A DNA stretch of 64,000 nucleotides from Lacrimispora sp. BS-2 (GTDB lineage Bacteria; Bacillota; Clostridia; Lachnospirales; Lachnospiraceae): contig NZ_CP157940.1 of assembly GCF_040207125.1 (NCBI RefSeq), forward strand, positions 496,001 through 560,000, given 5' to 3'. The notes below the pieces were generated by a model. That model searched no databases, had not been told where the DNA came from, and worked only from the letters and a program-made list of their open reading frames with translations. This document shows positions 8,757 to 17,075 of the stretch, piece after piece. A program made the translations under genes and the position numbers. Numbering within the stretch: the stretch's first letter is position 1; the number at the start of each line of letters is the position of its first letter.

Positions 8757-9524
8757 ATGACCAATGAAAGAATTTTAGAAATAGCAATGCGCCAGTCTGC
8801 AATTGATGCAAACTGTCAGGCTGAAGATTTTTGTACCAGTGAAAATAAGATAGTGATTTCAGCTAAAAATGCAAATGCCAGAAAATATCTGGAATTACCT
8901 TTTTACTGTGATTTAACCTCTTATGGGAACAATATTGTTGCATCGGTGGACCAGGAGATTGCCGAATTCGTTAAAGAATATATCAATAAATATCATGTTA
9001 TTAATTGTTTTGAAACGCCCAATCTTCACTTCCTGAACGATGAGCTTCAGAAGAAGGGGATGAGGATCTGCTTTATGGCCGAATACTTTCTCCCGGATTT
9101 AAATATTCTTGCACCCATAGACTGCGGTTATGAAATCAGGATTTTGCAGCCAGAGGAGTTTAAGGATCTGTATACTCCCCAGTGGAGCAATGCATTGTGT
9201 GAAAAGCGGAAGCATCTGGACGTTTTAGCGGCGGCTGTTTATGATAATGGGAAGCTGGCAGGCCTGGCGGGCTGTTCCGCTGACTGCGATACCATGTGGC
9301 AGATCGGCATTGATGTCCTGCCGGAATACCGGAGGAAGGGAATTGCCAGCGCTTTGACCAGCCGCCTGGCTTTGGAGATTTTAGACAGGGGCAAAGTCCC
9401 CTTTTACTGCACCGCCTGGTCCAATATCAAATCGGTCCGGAATGCCATAAAAAGCGGCTTTAAGCCGGCCTGGGTCGAAGTAACTGCTAAAAGTATGGAT
9501 TTTGTCGCAGAAATGAACCAGTAA
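8757..9524 (+). CDS. GNAT family N-acetyltransferase
   Basis: 255 residues, ATG 8757 preceded by CAGGAGGAAACTGT. The C-terminal ~95 residues carry the acetyl-CoA-binding GNAT motif A (WQIGIDVLPEYRRKGIASAL, Arg/Gly loop) and motif B (TAWSNIKSVRNAIKSGF). The N-terminal ~150 residues form a second region that may be a divergent GNAT half or a substrate domain (NCFETPNLHFLND). Substrate unknown. It is monocistronic: a terminator precedes it and a strong one follows. GNAT fold is confident; specificity cannot be read. Confidence 0.85.
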   Translation: MTNERILEIAMRQSAIDANCQAEDFCTSENKIVISAKNANARKYLELPFYCDLTSYGNNIVASVDQEIAEFVKEYINKYHVINCFETPNLHFLNDELQKKGMRICFMAEYFLPDLNILAPIDCGYEIRILQPEEFKDLYTPQWSNALCEKRKHLDVLAAAVYDNGKLAGLAGCSADCDTMWQIGIDVLPEYRRKGIASALTSRLALEILDRGKVPFYCTAWSNIKSVRNAIKSGFKPAWVEVTAKSMDFVAEMNQ

Positions 9525-9563
9525 CTTTTTTATGAGAAACAAAAAATGCCCGGAGGTTAAATG

Positions 9564-9612
9564 AAAACCTTCAAACAGATAATCTCAAAAATCATCGGTT
9601 TGAAGGTTTTTT
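9564..9612 (+). terminator. Rho-independent terminator
   Basis: AAAACCTTCAAAC (9564-9576) pairs perfectly with GTTTGAAGGTTTT (9598-9610), followed by further T. It lies 40 bases after the GNAT stop and faces the convergent superoxide dismutase gene, so it may act in both directions. Confidence 0.85.
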
Positions 9613-9659
9613 AAAACAGCAATAAAAATGTTTGAATTTTATAATCCGGGCCGTCCATA

Positions 9660-10295
9660 TTAAGACTCAGCGTTGAGGCATGCTTTATAACGTTCGTCCG
9701 CCGCCTCCCAGCTTACCACATGGAACCAGTCTTCTATGTATGCAGCTCTGTCGTTGAACCGCTTCAAAAAATAGGCATGTTCCCAGCAGTCGATACCCGC
9801 AATCACACAAAGGCCATCTGAGATAGGGGAATTCTGGTTTGGTGTTGTTACGAACGTCAGCCTTGTGTTGGAATCCACCACCAACCATGCGTATCCGGAA
9901 CCAAACACAGACAGCGCGTATTTTTTGAATTCATCAAAAAACTGTTCCACTGATCCAAAACTATCCTGAATGGCAGGATATAATGTTTCGGCCTGGGACC
10001 TGGTCATGGAATTGGTCATTCCGGCAAAATAAATGATGTGGTTATAGACTCCGCCTCCATTATTAATAATGCCCTGACGGGCTTCCGCAGGAAGGCTTTC
10101 CGTATCTGACAGCAGCTCTTCCAAAGACATGTTTTGCAACTGGGGGTATTCCCTTAGGATCCCATTAAGATTTGCCACATACCGCTGCTGCAGCCTGTCA
10201 TGGTGCAGATACATGGTTTGGGTATCAATGTAGGGTTCCAGTGCATCGTATGGATACGGCAGCGGCATATTTACAAAGGGATAATGTTCATTCAT
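9660..10295 (-). CDS. Superoxide dismutase, Fe/Mn family, with altered second-shell residues
   Basis: 211 residues, ATG at 10295 on the minus strand. Metal ligands are recognisable: His31 in TMYLHHDRLQQRYV, His in NNGGGVYNHIIYF, Asp and His in DCWEHAYFLKRF. The family converts superoxide to peroxide and oxygen. The usual KHH after the first ligand is replaced by RLQ, while the gate Tyr39 is kept. Gly stands where iron enzymes carry Gln, and a Gln in the C-terminal domain (TPNQNSP) suggests the manganese or cambialistic arrangement. The N-terminus (PLPYPYDALEPYID) is standard. No neighbour shares an operon with it. Confidence 0.87.
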   Translation of the reverse strand: MNEHYPFVNMPLPYPYDALEPYIDTQTMYLHHDRLQQRYVANLNGILREYPQLQNMSLEELLSDTESLPAEARQGIINNGGGVYNHIIYFAGMTNSMTRSQAETLYPAIQDSFGSVEQFFDEFKKYALSVFGSGYAWLVVDSNTRLTFVTTPNQNSPISDGLCVIAGIDCWEHAYFLKRFNDRAAYIEDWFHVVSWEAADERYKACLNAES

Positions 10296-10433
10296 GGTTA
10301 ATGTCCTCGCTATTAATTTGTATATATATATTCAAAACTTAAGGATATATGATGGATAAGCAGGAGCTTGGGAAAGAAATCCATATAGGCTTTGTTATAG
10401 GTTTTACTTATAACCAGGTCATAATAATATCTA

Positions 10434-10467
10434 TTAACACTTAGCCGTGAAACAAGGTATAATACCT
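10434..10467 (+). promoter_or_regulatory. Promoter with an overlapping palindromic operator before the MetY-like gene
   Basis: TTAACA (10434-10439) and TATAAT (10458-10463) are 18 bases apart. The -10 box is embedded in the perfect dyad AGGTAT-A-ATACCT (10455-10467). Similar ACCTAT/ATAGGT half-sites occur before the rrf2, cysK and transporter operons, so a common Rrf2-type repressor is a reasonable inference. Confidence 0.7.
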
Positions 10468-10519
10468 ACTAAGAAGATATGAAATAAATAAACAGTATAT
10501 CATTTGGGAGGAAATTCAT

Positions 10520-11827
10520 ATGGCTAAGAAGACAAGAACTGAGAGAAATTTAAAATTTGAAACATTACAATTACACGTTGGACAGGAGCAGGCGGATCCG
10601 GTCACTGATGCAAGAGCAGTTCCCATTTACCAGACCTCCTCCTATGTGTTCCATAACTGCGATCATGCTGCGGCGCGATTCAGCCTGTCAGACGCGGGCA
10701 ACATTTATGGAAGGCTGACAAATCCCACCCAGGATGTTTTTGAGCGCAGGATTGCAGCTCTGGAAGGCGGAGCAGCAGCTCTGGCAGTGGCTTCCGGTGC
10801 GGCCGCAGTTACATATTCCATTGAAAATATTGCAAAAAACGGAGATCATATCGTAGCGGCCAAAAATATCTATGGCGGCACCTATAATCTGCTTGAGCAT
10901 ACCCTGCCTGAATACGGGATTGAAACCACCTTTGTGGATCCCTTTGATTACGAAGCTTTTGATAAAGCCATTCAGGAGAATACAAAGCTGGTATTCATTG
11001 AGACTCTTGGCAATCCTAATTCCGACGTGGTTGATATTGAAAAGCTGGCAGGCATCGCCCATGCACATAAAATCCCGTTGATTGTAGACAATACCTTTGC
11101 AACTCCTTATCTGGTGAGACCAATTGAATACGGAGCGGATATTGTGGTCCATTCCGCTACAAAATTTATCGGAGGCCATGGAACATCCATTGGCGGCGTC
11201 ATCGTTGACGGCGGAACATTCGACTGGGAGGCTTCCGGAAAGTTCTCTTCCCTTACAGAACCGAACCCAAGCTACCACGGAATCAGTTTTACCAGGGCAG
11301 TAGGAGCGGCAGCTTATGTAACAAAGATCCGTGCTATTTTACTTAGGGATACAGGAGCAGCCCTTTCTCCCTTCCATGGGTTTCTCTTCCTCCAGGGCTT
11401 AGAAACCTTATCCCTTCGTGTAGAGCGCCATGTGGAAAATGCGCTGAAAGTGGCCAGGTATTTAAAGGATCATCCTCAGGTGGAAAAGGTGCACCATCCT
11501 TCCGTTTCAGAGGATCCGGAGCAGCAGGAATTATACGGCAAGTATTTCCCTAATGGCGGAGGTTCCATATTTACCTTTGAAATCAAGGGAGATGCCAGGA
11601 AAGCAAAAGACTTTATTGACCAGCTGGAATTGTTCTCCCTGTTAGCAAACGTGGCGGATGTAAAATCATTAGTCATTCATCCGGCGTCCACGACCCATTC
11701 CCAGATGACGGAAGAGGAATTGGAGGAGTCAGGAATAAAGCCCAACACCATCCGGTTATCCATTGGAACGGAACATGCGGCTGACATCATAGAGGATTTA
11801 GAAGAAGCATTTAAGGCGGTTCAATAA
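10520..11827 (+). CDS. metY: O-acetylhomoserine sulfhydrylase (aminocarboxypropyltransferase), PLP enzyme
   Basis: 435 residues, ATG after GGGAGGAAATTCAT. It belongs to the Cys/Met metabolism PLP family and should make homocysteine from O-acetylhomoserine and sulfide. Visible features: QTSSYVF and YGRLTNPT near the N-terminus, LEGGAAALAVASG, ETLGNPNSDV, VDNTFATP, and the Schiff-base Lys215 in SATKFIGGHG. Length (~430) and the insertion around residues 230-260 (TEPNPSYHGISF) match MetY rather than the shorter cystathionine enzymes. It stands first in the sulfur region, under a promoter with an Rrf2-like dyad and followed by a terminator. Confidence 0.9.
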   Translation: MAKKTRTERNLKFETLQLHVGQEQADPVTDARAVPIYQTSSYVFHNCDHAAARFSLSDAGNIYGRLTNPTQDVFERRIAALEGGAAALAVASGAAAVTYSIENIAKNGDHIVAAKNIYGGTYNLLEHTLPEYGIETTFVDPFDYEAFDKAIQENTKLVFIETLGNPNSDVVDIEKLAGIAHAHKIPLIVDNTFATPYLVRPIEYGADIVVHSATKFIGGHGTSIGGVIVDGGTFDWEASGKFSSLTEPNPSYHGISFTRAVGAAAYVTKIRAILLRDTGAALSPFHGFLFLQGLETLSLRVERHVENALKVARYLKDHPQVEKVHHPSVSEDPEQQELYGKYFPNGGGSIFTFEIKGDARKAKDFIDQLELFSLLANVADVKSLVIHPASTTHSQMTEEELEESGIKPNTIRLSIGTEHAADIIEDLEEAFKAVQ

Positions 11828-11854
11828 CCGTTTGGTTTAACAGCATCAAAAACA

Positions 11855-11883
11855 GGCTGCCATGCTCCTATGGCAGCCCTTTG
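11855..11883 (+). terminator. Terminator after the MetY-like gene
   Basis: GGCTGCCAT (11855-11863) pairs perfectly with ATGGCAGCC (11870-11878), followed by CTTT. Two further small hairpins lie downstream (about 11892-11927 and the CCCC/GGGG pair near 11928-11942), inside the leader of the LysR gene. Confidence 0.7.
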
Positions 11884-11987
11884 AGTACGATATGAAGGGA
11901 AATAATATCCTTCGGGTATCCCTTAAACCCCAAAAGCGGGGTGGGCTCTGCCAAAAAGAGTGGACAAGAATGGGAAAAGGAGAAACC

Positions 11988-12896
11988 ATGACATTACAGC
12001 AGCTTCGTTATGCCATATGCATTGCAAACCAAAGATCCATAAACAAGGCGGCTGCCGAGCTGTTTATTACCCAGCCCAGCCTGTCAAACGCAATCCGGGA
12101 CCTGGAAGAAGAAATCGGCATTGCGCTGTTTCTGCGCTCAAACCGGGGAATCGTGATCACTCCGGAAGGAGAGGAGTTCCTTGGATATGCCAGACAGATG
12201 CTGGAGCAGTACCGCCAGATGGAAGAACGGTTCGTAAAAAAGGAAAAATTTAAAAAGAAATTCAGCGTTTCCATGCAGCATTACACCTTTGCCGTCCAGG
12301 CCTTTATCAATATGGCAAAGGAATTTGGGATGGAGACTTTCGAGTTTGCCGTTCATGAGACCAAAACCTTTGAAGTCATTGAAAATGTAAGGAATCAGAA
12401 AAGCGAATTGGGGATCCTGTACTTAAATGATTTCAACCAGAAAGCCATTAAAAAAATTTTAAACGATAACGAGCTGGAGTTTGTGGAATTATTTCAGTGC
12501 GGGATTTATGTTTTTCTGTGGAAGGGCAATCCACTGGCAGAAAAAGAGCTGATTGAATTTGAAGATTTAAAAAATTATCCCTGCCTGTCCTTTGAGCAGG
12601 GAAACAATAATTCTTTTTATCTGGCAGAGGAAGTATTCAGCACTTATGAATATAAGCAGATCATAAAGGCAGATGACAGGGCAACGCTTTTAAACCTTAT
12701 GGTAGGATTAAACGGCTATACCCTGTGCTCCGGGATTATTTGTGAAGATTTAAACGGAAATGAATACAGGGCAATTCCTCTTAATACCGATGATAAAATG
12801 AGAATCGGTTATATAAAAAAGAAGAAAATGCCCTTAAGTATCCTTGGAGAAAAATATATTGCGGAATTGAAACAGTATGAAAAAGAAGTGCTCTGA
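11988..12896 (+). CDS. LysR family transcriptional regulator, CysB/CysL-like context
   Basis: 302 residues from ATG 11988, chosen because AAGGAG lies 6-11 bases upstream and MTLQQLRYAI is the standard LysR start; the open frame reaches further upstream without support. The winged helix-turn-helix is at ~1-60 (SINKAAAELFITQPSLSNAI), followed by a substrate-binding domain (~90-300). The effector is unknown. Its place between MetY-like and MetI/PatB-like genes suggests control of sulfur or methionine metabolism, perhaps sensing O-acetylserine-like compounds. Confidence 0.88.
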   Translation: MTLQQLRYAICIANQRSINKAAAELFITQPSLSNAIRDLEEEIGIALFLRSNRGIVITPEGEEFLGYARQMLEQYRQMEERFVKKEKFKKKFSVSMQHYTFAVQAFINMAKEFGMETFEFAVHETKTFEVIENVRNQKSELGILYLNDFNQKAIKKILNDNELEFVELFQCGIYVFLWKGNPLAEKELIEFEDLKNYPCLSFEQGNNNSFYLAEEVFSTYEYKQIIKADDRATLLNLMVGLNGYTLCSGIICEDLNGNEYRAIPLNTDDKMRIGYIKKKKMPLSILGEKYIAELKQYEKEVL

Positions 12897-12900
12897 TGAG

Positions 12901-13332
12901 CTAAATATAGTATTCAGGAGATTCCTGACGCCTGTCAAGAATGTCCTGTAAGGTAATGCTGTTTAAATAATTTTCAATGACTTCTGCCAGCCCCTGCCAG
13001 ATGGGAAGAGTCAGACAGTCTGCCTGCCTGGAGCATACATTGGGATCATTGTCCATGCAGCTGACAGGATTTAAGCTGCCCTCTGAGCTGAGTAATATAT
13101 CTCCGATGGTTATCTGAGAGGGCTGCCTTGCCAGCTTATAACCTCCCATGTGGCCCCGGTAAGTAGTGAGCAGATTGCTGCGGTTTAAAAAAGGAACGAT
13201 CTGTTCCAGATATTTTTTTGAGATGCTCTGCCTTTCGGAAATGTCCTTTAAGGCAATGAAATCCTCGTTATAATGCTCGGCTAAATCAATCATCATCCGA
13301 AGAGAATAGCGGCCGCGAGTCGATATTTTCAT
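12901..13332 (-). CDS. Rrf2 family repressor, CymR/IscR-like
   Basis: 143 residues from ATG at 13332 (minus), with AAGGTGG upstream; the open frame continues to 13521 but that part has no ribosome site. MKISTRGRYSLRMMIDLAEH is the classic Rrf2 N-terminus, followed by the winged helix (SISKKYLEQIVPFLNRSNLL) and TTYRGHMGGYKLARQPSQIT. Three Cys follow in the pattern C-x7-C-x5-C (SCMDNDPNVCSRQADC), comparable but not identical to the cluster-binding Cys of IscR. CymR, of the same size, represses Cys genes in Bacillus. It is divergent from the MetI/PatB operon, and its own promoter region holds ACCTAT/ATAGGT half-sites, so autoregulation is likely. Confidence 0.88.
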   Translation of the reverse strand: MKISTRGRYSLRMMIDLAEHYNEDFIALKDISERQSISKKYLEQIVPFLNRSNLLTTYRGHMGGYKLARQPSQITIGDILLSSEGSLNPVSCMDNDPNVCSRQADCLTLPIWQGLAEVIENYLNSITLQDILDRRQESPEYYI

Positions 13333-13366
13333 AGTATACCACCTTACAAAACTATTTTGTGTATCA

Positions 13367-13407
13367 ATACCTATTTTACCATGGGTCGAATAGGTATTCA
13401 ACCCATG
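13367..13407. promoter_or_regulatory. Nested inverted repeats upstream of the rrf2 gene
   Basis: ATACCTAT (13367-13374) and ATAGGTAT (13390-13397) form an 8-bp inverted repeat with a 15-base spacer. A second inverted repeat, CATGGGT / ACCCATG (13380-13386, 13401-13407), interleaves with it. These are candidate operators for the Rrf2 protein. Confidence 0.6.
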
Positions 13408-13469
13408 AAATGAAATTCTTTTGCAATAGAAAGAAACTATAGCAGGCGATTGTTTTTTAGTAATAACCA

Positions 13470-13498
13470 TTGACAGTATTCCATTGGTATACTTATGG
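13470..13498 (+). promoter_or_regulatory. Promoter of the MetI/PatB-like operon
   Basis: TTGACA at 13470-13475 with a weak -10 (TTATGG, 13493-13498) at 17 bases. The spacer contains ATTCCATTGGTAT, another near-palindrome with CymR-like character that would block RNA polymerase if bound. Confidence 0.5.
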
Positions 13499-13544
13499 AA
13501 AGAATAGAAGCATAATTCCAAACATGAGAAAGAGGAGAATGAAT

Positions 13545-14699
13545 ATGGAATACGGGATTTCTACAAAATGTTTATACGGCAATGGGGAAGTGGTCACGAC
13601 TGACAAGTCCGGAGCCATCAGCTTTCCCATTTATCAGACAGCAACCTTTGCTCATAAGGGAATCGGGGAGAGCACCGGTTATGATTACAGCCGGCTCCAG
13701 AATCCGACCAGAGAGCAGTTGGAAAAGGTGGTAGCTTCTCTTGAAAATGGGGTGGATGCCCTGGCATTTTCCAGCGGAATGGCGGCAATCACGGCTTTGA
13801 TGGAACTGTTTAAGCCGGAGGACCACATGATAACTGACTGTGATTTATATGGCGGAAGCATCCGTTTGTTTGATCATATCAGCAAGAAGAACGGGATTTT
13901 AATCAGCTCCGTAGACTGTTCCCGGGGGGACCTGGCAGAATTTGAAACCCTGATAGGTGAGAACACAAAAGCAATCTATATTGAGACTCCCACAAATCCT
14001 ATGATGAATGTCATAGATATTGGCAGGCTGGCTGAAATTGCAAAAAAGCATCATCTGCTTTTGATCGTGGACAATACGTTTTTGTCTCCTTATTTTCAGA
14101 ACCCCTTAAAGCTGGGAGCGGACATTGTTGTCCACAGCGGAACCAAATATCTGGGCGGTCATAATGATACCATTGCAGGCTTTCTGGTCACCTCCTCAGA
14201 GGAGATATCCGAAAAGCTCCGGTTTATTATTAAAACGGTAGGTTCCGGGCTGGCTCCCTTTGACAGCTGGCTCATATTAAGAGGAATTAAAACTCTTGCA
14301 ATCCGGATGGAGCGGGGGGAGGAGAATGCCAGAAAGCTAGTAGAATGGCTATGTCAGGAAAAGAAGATCACAAAGGTGTATTACCCCGGAATTCCAGAGC
14401 ATCCCGGCCATGAGGTCTGCAAAAAGCAGGCAACAGGATTTGGCTGTATGGTTACCTTTGAGGTGGAGTCAAAGGAGCTGGCCCATCGGATCTTAAAAGA
14501 GGTGAAACTAATCCACTTTGCGGAAAGCCTGGGCGGCGTAGAAACGCTGATCACTTACCCCATTACCCAGACGCATGCCGATGTGCCCAAAGAAGTTCTG
14601 GCGGCCAACGGTGTTACCGACCGGATCTTAAGATTATCAGTGGGAATTGAGGATACGGAAGATTTGATAAGGGAATTGGAGCGGATATTTTATGTGTAA
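13545..14699 (+). CDS. Cystathionine gamma-synthase / gamma-lyase family PLP enzyme
   Basis: 384 residues from ATG 13545 after AGAGGAG; the frame extends to 13470 but that codon is the -35 box. The Cys/Met metabolism PLP family is clear: FPIYQTATFAH, YSRLQNPTR, LENGVDALAFSSGMAA, ETPTNPMM, VDNTFLSP, and the PLP Lys201 in SGTKYLGGHND. Length and motifs fit MetI/MetB-type cystathionine gamma-synthase or a gamma-lyase; sequence alone does not decide between them. Together with the overlapping PatB-like gene it resembles the metI-metC pair, which converts acylhomoserine and Cys to homocysteine. Confidence 0.88.
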   Translation: MEYGISTKCLYGNGEVVTTDKSGAISFPIYQTATFAHKGIGESTGYDYSRLQNPTREQLEKVVASLENGVDALAFSSGMAAITALMELFKPEDHMITDCDLYGGSIRLFDHISKKNGILISSVDCSRGDLAEFETLIGENTKAIYIETPTNPMMNVIDIGRLAEIAKKHHLLLIVDNTFLSPYFQNPLKLGADIVVHSGTKYLGGHNDTIAGFLVTSSEEISEKLRFIIKTVGSGLAPFDSWLILRGIKTLAIRMERGEENARKLVEWLCQEKKITKVYYPGIPEHPGHEVCKKQATGFGCMVTFEVESKELAHRILKEVKLIHFAESLGGVETLITYPITQTHADVPKEVLAANGVTDRILRLSVGIEDTEDLIRELERIFYV

Positions 14700-15876
14700 G
14701 GAAAAGATTGATTTTAATGAGGTCATTGACCGTAAAAATACAAACAGCATCAAGTATGATTTTGCAGTGCGAAGGGGAAAACCGGAAAATCTGCTGCCTT
14801 TGTGGGTAGCGGATATGGACTTCAAGGTATCCGAAAAGGTTCTTAACGCCCTTCATGAGCGGGTCGGCCATGGGATTTTCGGCTACAGTGAAGTCCAGGA
14901 TGATTACTTTGAGGCAATCCGGGACTGGATGGAAAAAAAGCATCACTGGAATGTGGAAAGCAGATGGCTGGTCAAAACACCGGGTGTTGTATTTGCCTTA
15001 GCAATGGCTGTCCAGGCTTTTACAGATCCCGGAGATGGGGTCATGATCCAGCAGCCCGTATATTATCCCTTTAGCGAAGTCATTGAGGATAATGACAGGG
15101 TAATCGTTGATAATACCCTGTATCTTGGAGGAGACGGCAGGTATCACATAGATTTTGAGGACTTTGAAAGAAAAGCAGAGACGTTCCATGTGAAGCTGTT
15201 CCTATTGTGCAATCCCCATAATCCGGTAGGAAGAGTCTGGAGCCGGGAGGAATTGGAGAAATTAGGGGAAATCTGCATTCGCAGAGATATTCTTGTGGTC
15301 AGCGATGAGATTCACCAGGATTTTGTGTTTAAGGGAAAGCACCTGGTATTTGCAAGTCTAAGCGAGGAACTGAAAAACAGGACCATTACCTGTACCTCGC
15401 CAAGTAAGACCTTTAATCTGGCTGGCCTGCAGATTTCCAATATATTGATTGCCAATCAAAAGCTGAGACGGAGGTTTCGCAGGCAGGTAGCTGCAGCCGG
15501 GTACAGTCAGCTTAATACTCTGGGGTTGACCGCATGCGAAGCCGCGTACCGCCATGGAGAAGAATGGCATGATCAGCTTATGGTGTATTTAAGAGCCAAC
15601 ATTTCCTATGTACGGGAATTTATAAAGGAAAAAATACCCGGGGTCAAGCTCATAGAACCGGAAGGAACCTACCTTGTCTGGCTGGATTTTCGGGAACTGG
15701 GATTAACAGAAGAGGAGAGAGAAGACTTAATTATAAAGAAAGCAGGGCTTTGGCTGGACAGCGGAGCCATGTTTGGTACGGTGGGAGAGGGATTTGAAAG
15801 GATCAATATCGCATGCCCCCGTTCTATTCTGGAACAGGCTTTGGGGAACCTGGAAAAAGCCATAAACGCATTATAA
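14692..15876 (+). CDS. MalY/PatB-type cystathionine beta-lyase (C-S lyase)
   Basis: 394 residues, ATG 14692 overlapping the previous stop by 8 bases, with a weak site (GGAGCGG) inside the preceding gene. It belongs to PLP aminotransferase class I/II, PatB/MalY branch: LPLWVADMDFKVSEKV, GIFGYSEVQDDYF, CNPHNPVGRVWS, VSDEIHQDF, and Schiff-base Lys239 in TSPSKTFNLAGLQ. These enzymes split C-S bonds of cystathionine or cysteine, releasing thiol, pyruvate and ammonia. Translational coupling with the gamma-synthase-like gene supports a transsulfuration role. Confidence 0.9.
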   Translation: MCKEKIDFNEVIDRKNTNSIKYDFAVRRGKPENLLPLWVADMDFKVSEKVLNALHERVGHGIFGYSEVQDDYFEAIRDWMEKKHHWNVESRWLVKTPGVVFALAMAVQAFTDPGDGVMIQQPVYYPFSEVIEDNDRVIVDNTLYLGGDGRYHIDFEDFERKAETFHVKLFLLCNPHNPVGRVWSREELEKLGEICIRRDILVVSDEIHQDFVFKGKHLVFASLSEELKNRTITCTSPSKTFNLAGLQISNILIANQKLRRRFRRQVAAAGYSQLNTLGLTACEAAYRHGEEWHDQLMVYLRANISYVREFIKEKIPGVKLIEPEGTYLVWLDFRELGLTEEEREDLIIKKAGLWLDSGAMFGTVGEGFERINIACPRSILEQALGNLEKAINAL

Positions 15877-15938
15877 GAAATACTGGAACTTCTCTTTTAC
15901 CAATTATGAATTTGTACCAGCCCCTGTTATGAAAAATG

Positions 15939-15978
15939 CCAAAAACCCGCAGAAGTACTTTGCTTTGCGGGTTTTTGG
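15939..15978. terminator. Bidirectional terminator
   Basis: CCAAAAACCCGCA (15939-15951) pairs perfectly with TGCGGGTTTTTGG (15966-15978). It lies between the PatB-like gene and the convergent rubrerythrin gene and has T-runs in both directions. Confidence 0.9.
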
Positions 15979-15990
15979 TGTTAGTCCTTT

Positions 15991-16584
15991 TTATTTTCCA
16001 AATGGAGAATCTTCCCGGCGGACAAAAAATCCCTGGTTATGGCTGCAGACCGGACATACCTGTGGCGCACTGGTGCCTTTGTGAATGTGTCCGCAGTTTA
16101 AGCAGATATATTCCGTTGGCGTATCGTTCTCAAATAGTTTATTGTTCTGTACCAGCTGTGCATACTGGTCAAAACGCTGGCTGTGTACTTTTTCTATTTC
16201 AGCGATCATATAAAAAGAATTTGCGATATTGGAGAATCCCTCTTCCTTAGCCTTGTCGCCAAAGGATTTGTAAATTGTGTCGTGTTCGGCAGCTTCATGC
16301 TTGGCGGAAAGCTGCAAAAGTTCCAGGATGTTATTGGTATTGTCAATAGGATAGTCGGCGTTTATTGAGATTTCCTGTCCATGAAATTCCCTTAAGTGAT
16401 TATAGAATATCTCGGCGTGTTCCTTTTCCTGGCTTCCGGTATAATGGAAAAGCCAGTATAAAACCTGAAGGTTTTGATTTTTCGCCTGGGATGCAGCAAA
16501 CTCGTAACGGCGCCAGGCCTGGCATTCCCCAGCAAATGCTTTTAAAAGGTTCTCTTTTGTAACGCTGTCTTTCAGTGTGACCAT
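15991..16584 (-). CDS. rbr: Rubrerythrin
   Basis: 197 residues, ATG at 16584 (minus) after TTAGGAGGAATGAACA. Rubrerythrin reduces hydrogen peroxide in anaerobes. The diiron four-helix domain shows the ligands in FAGECQAWRRYEFAAS, GSQEKEHAEIFY, KHEAAEHDTIYKSF and AEIEKVHSQRF. The C-terminal rubredoxin-like domain (from ~157) has the two Cys pairs ICLNCGHIH and VCPVCSHNQ. Length and domain order are canonical. It is monocistronic; its start is divergent from the cysK leader. Confidence 0.95.
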   Translation of the reverse strand: MVTLKDSVTKENLLKAFAGECQAWRRYEFAASQAKNQNLQVLYWLFHYTGSQEKEHAEIFYNHLREFHGQEISINADYPIDNTNNILELLQLSAKHEAAEHDTIYKSFGDKAKEEGFSNIANSFYMIAEIEKVHSQRFDQYAQLVQNNKLFENDTPTEYICLNCGHIHKGTSAPQVCPVCSHNQGFFVRREDSPFGK

Positions 16585-16748
16585 TGTTCATTCCTCCTAA
16601 TATGTTTTCCATTAGTGTTACCAGGTATCTCCTGATTTATAAGAAAAAAAGGAAAAAATGGAAAACCTTCAATATCCAGCGGCAGGAAAGACAGCAATAT
16701 AAGTACATATCCGGTAAGGAAATCTGTAAAAAATATTATAAAAAGGTA

Positions 16749-16811
16749 TTGACACATTTCTCTCGGTGTATTAATATAATTATAACATATAAACCTATTA
16801 AACATATAGGT
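16749..16811 (+). promoter_or_regulatory. Promoter and Rrf2-type dyad upstream of the cysK leader
   Basis: TTGACA (16749-16754) with TAATAT (16772-16777) at 17 bases. The dyad ACCTAT-7-ATAGGT (16793-16811) sits just downstream of the -10, where a bound repressor would block transcription. Confidence 0.75.
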
Positions 16812-16831
16812 AATGAAAAGGAATGATCAAT

Positions 16832-16927
16832 ATGATGGAAAACAAGGTAGCAGGAAATCATGGATTTTATAATAATAGATGTTGTTGTCAGGCTGTATGT
16901 ATGAAGAAAAATACAGTTTTGTTTTAG
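16832..16927 (+). CDS. Cys-codon leader peptide upstream of cysK
   Basis: 31 codons (ATG 16832; ATG 16835 is the next in-frame choice) with AAAAGGA 12-18 bases upstream. The peptide contains NNRCCCQAVC: three consecutive Cys codons (TGT TGT TGT) and a fourth four codons later. It follows directly after the promoter and operator and is followed by a terminator hairpin (16989-17027) before cysK. This is the layout of an amino-acid attenuator, in which a ribosome stalled on Cys codons would favour an antiterminator. The function is inferred; the ORF and codon run are seen directly. Confidence 0.7.
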   Translation: MMENKVAGNHGFYNNRCCCQAVCMKKNTVLF

Positions 16928-16988
16928 TGCTTATTATGATACCTGGCAGCCTGGAATATGAGAAATTTCCATATTATCAGCGGAACAA

Positions 16989-17027
16989 AGGAGCAGGTGC
17001 CGTAATTGGCAGCCGCTTCTTTTTATT
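16989..17027 (+). terminator. Attenuator-type terminator before cysK
   Basis: GGTGCC (16996-17001) pairs with GGCAGCC (17008-17014, one bulge), extended imperfectly by AAAGGAGC / GCTTCTTT and followed by TTTTTATTTTA. An identical GGCAGCC occurs earlier at 16945-16951, so the same segment could form alternative pairings, as expected for an attenuator. Confidence 0.65.
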
Positions 17028-17075
17028 TTATTAGTCAAAAAAGTTAAATATCATATAAAAACGGAGGTAAGGAAT

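Noticed and set aside
16584..16826. Small frames around the rubrerythrin-cysK gap
   Set aside because: They overlap promoters and the operator and lack ribosome sites; only the Cys-rich ORF at 16832 is supported.
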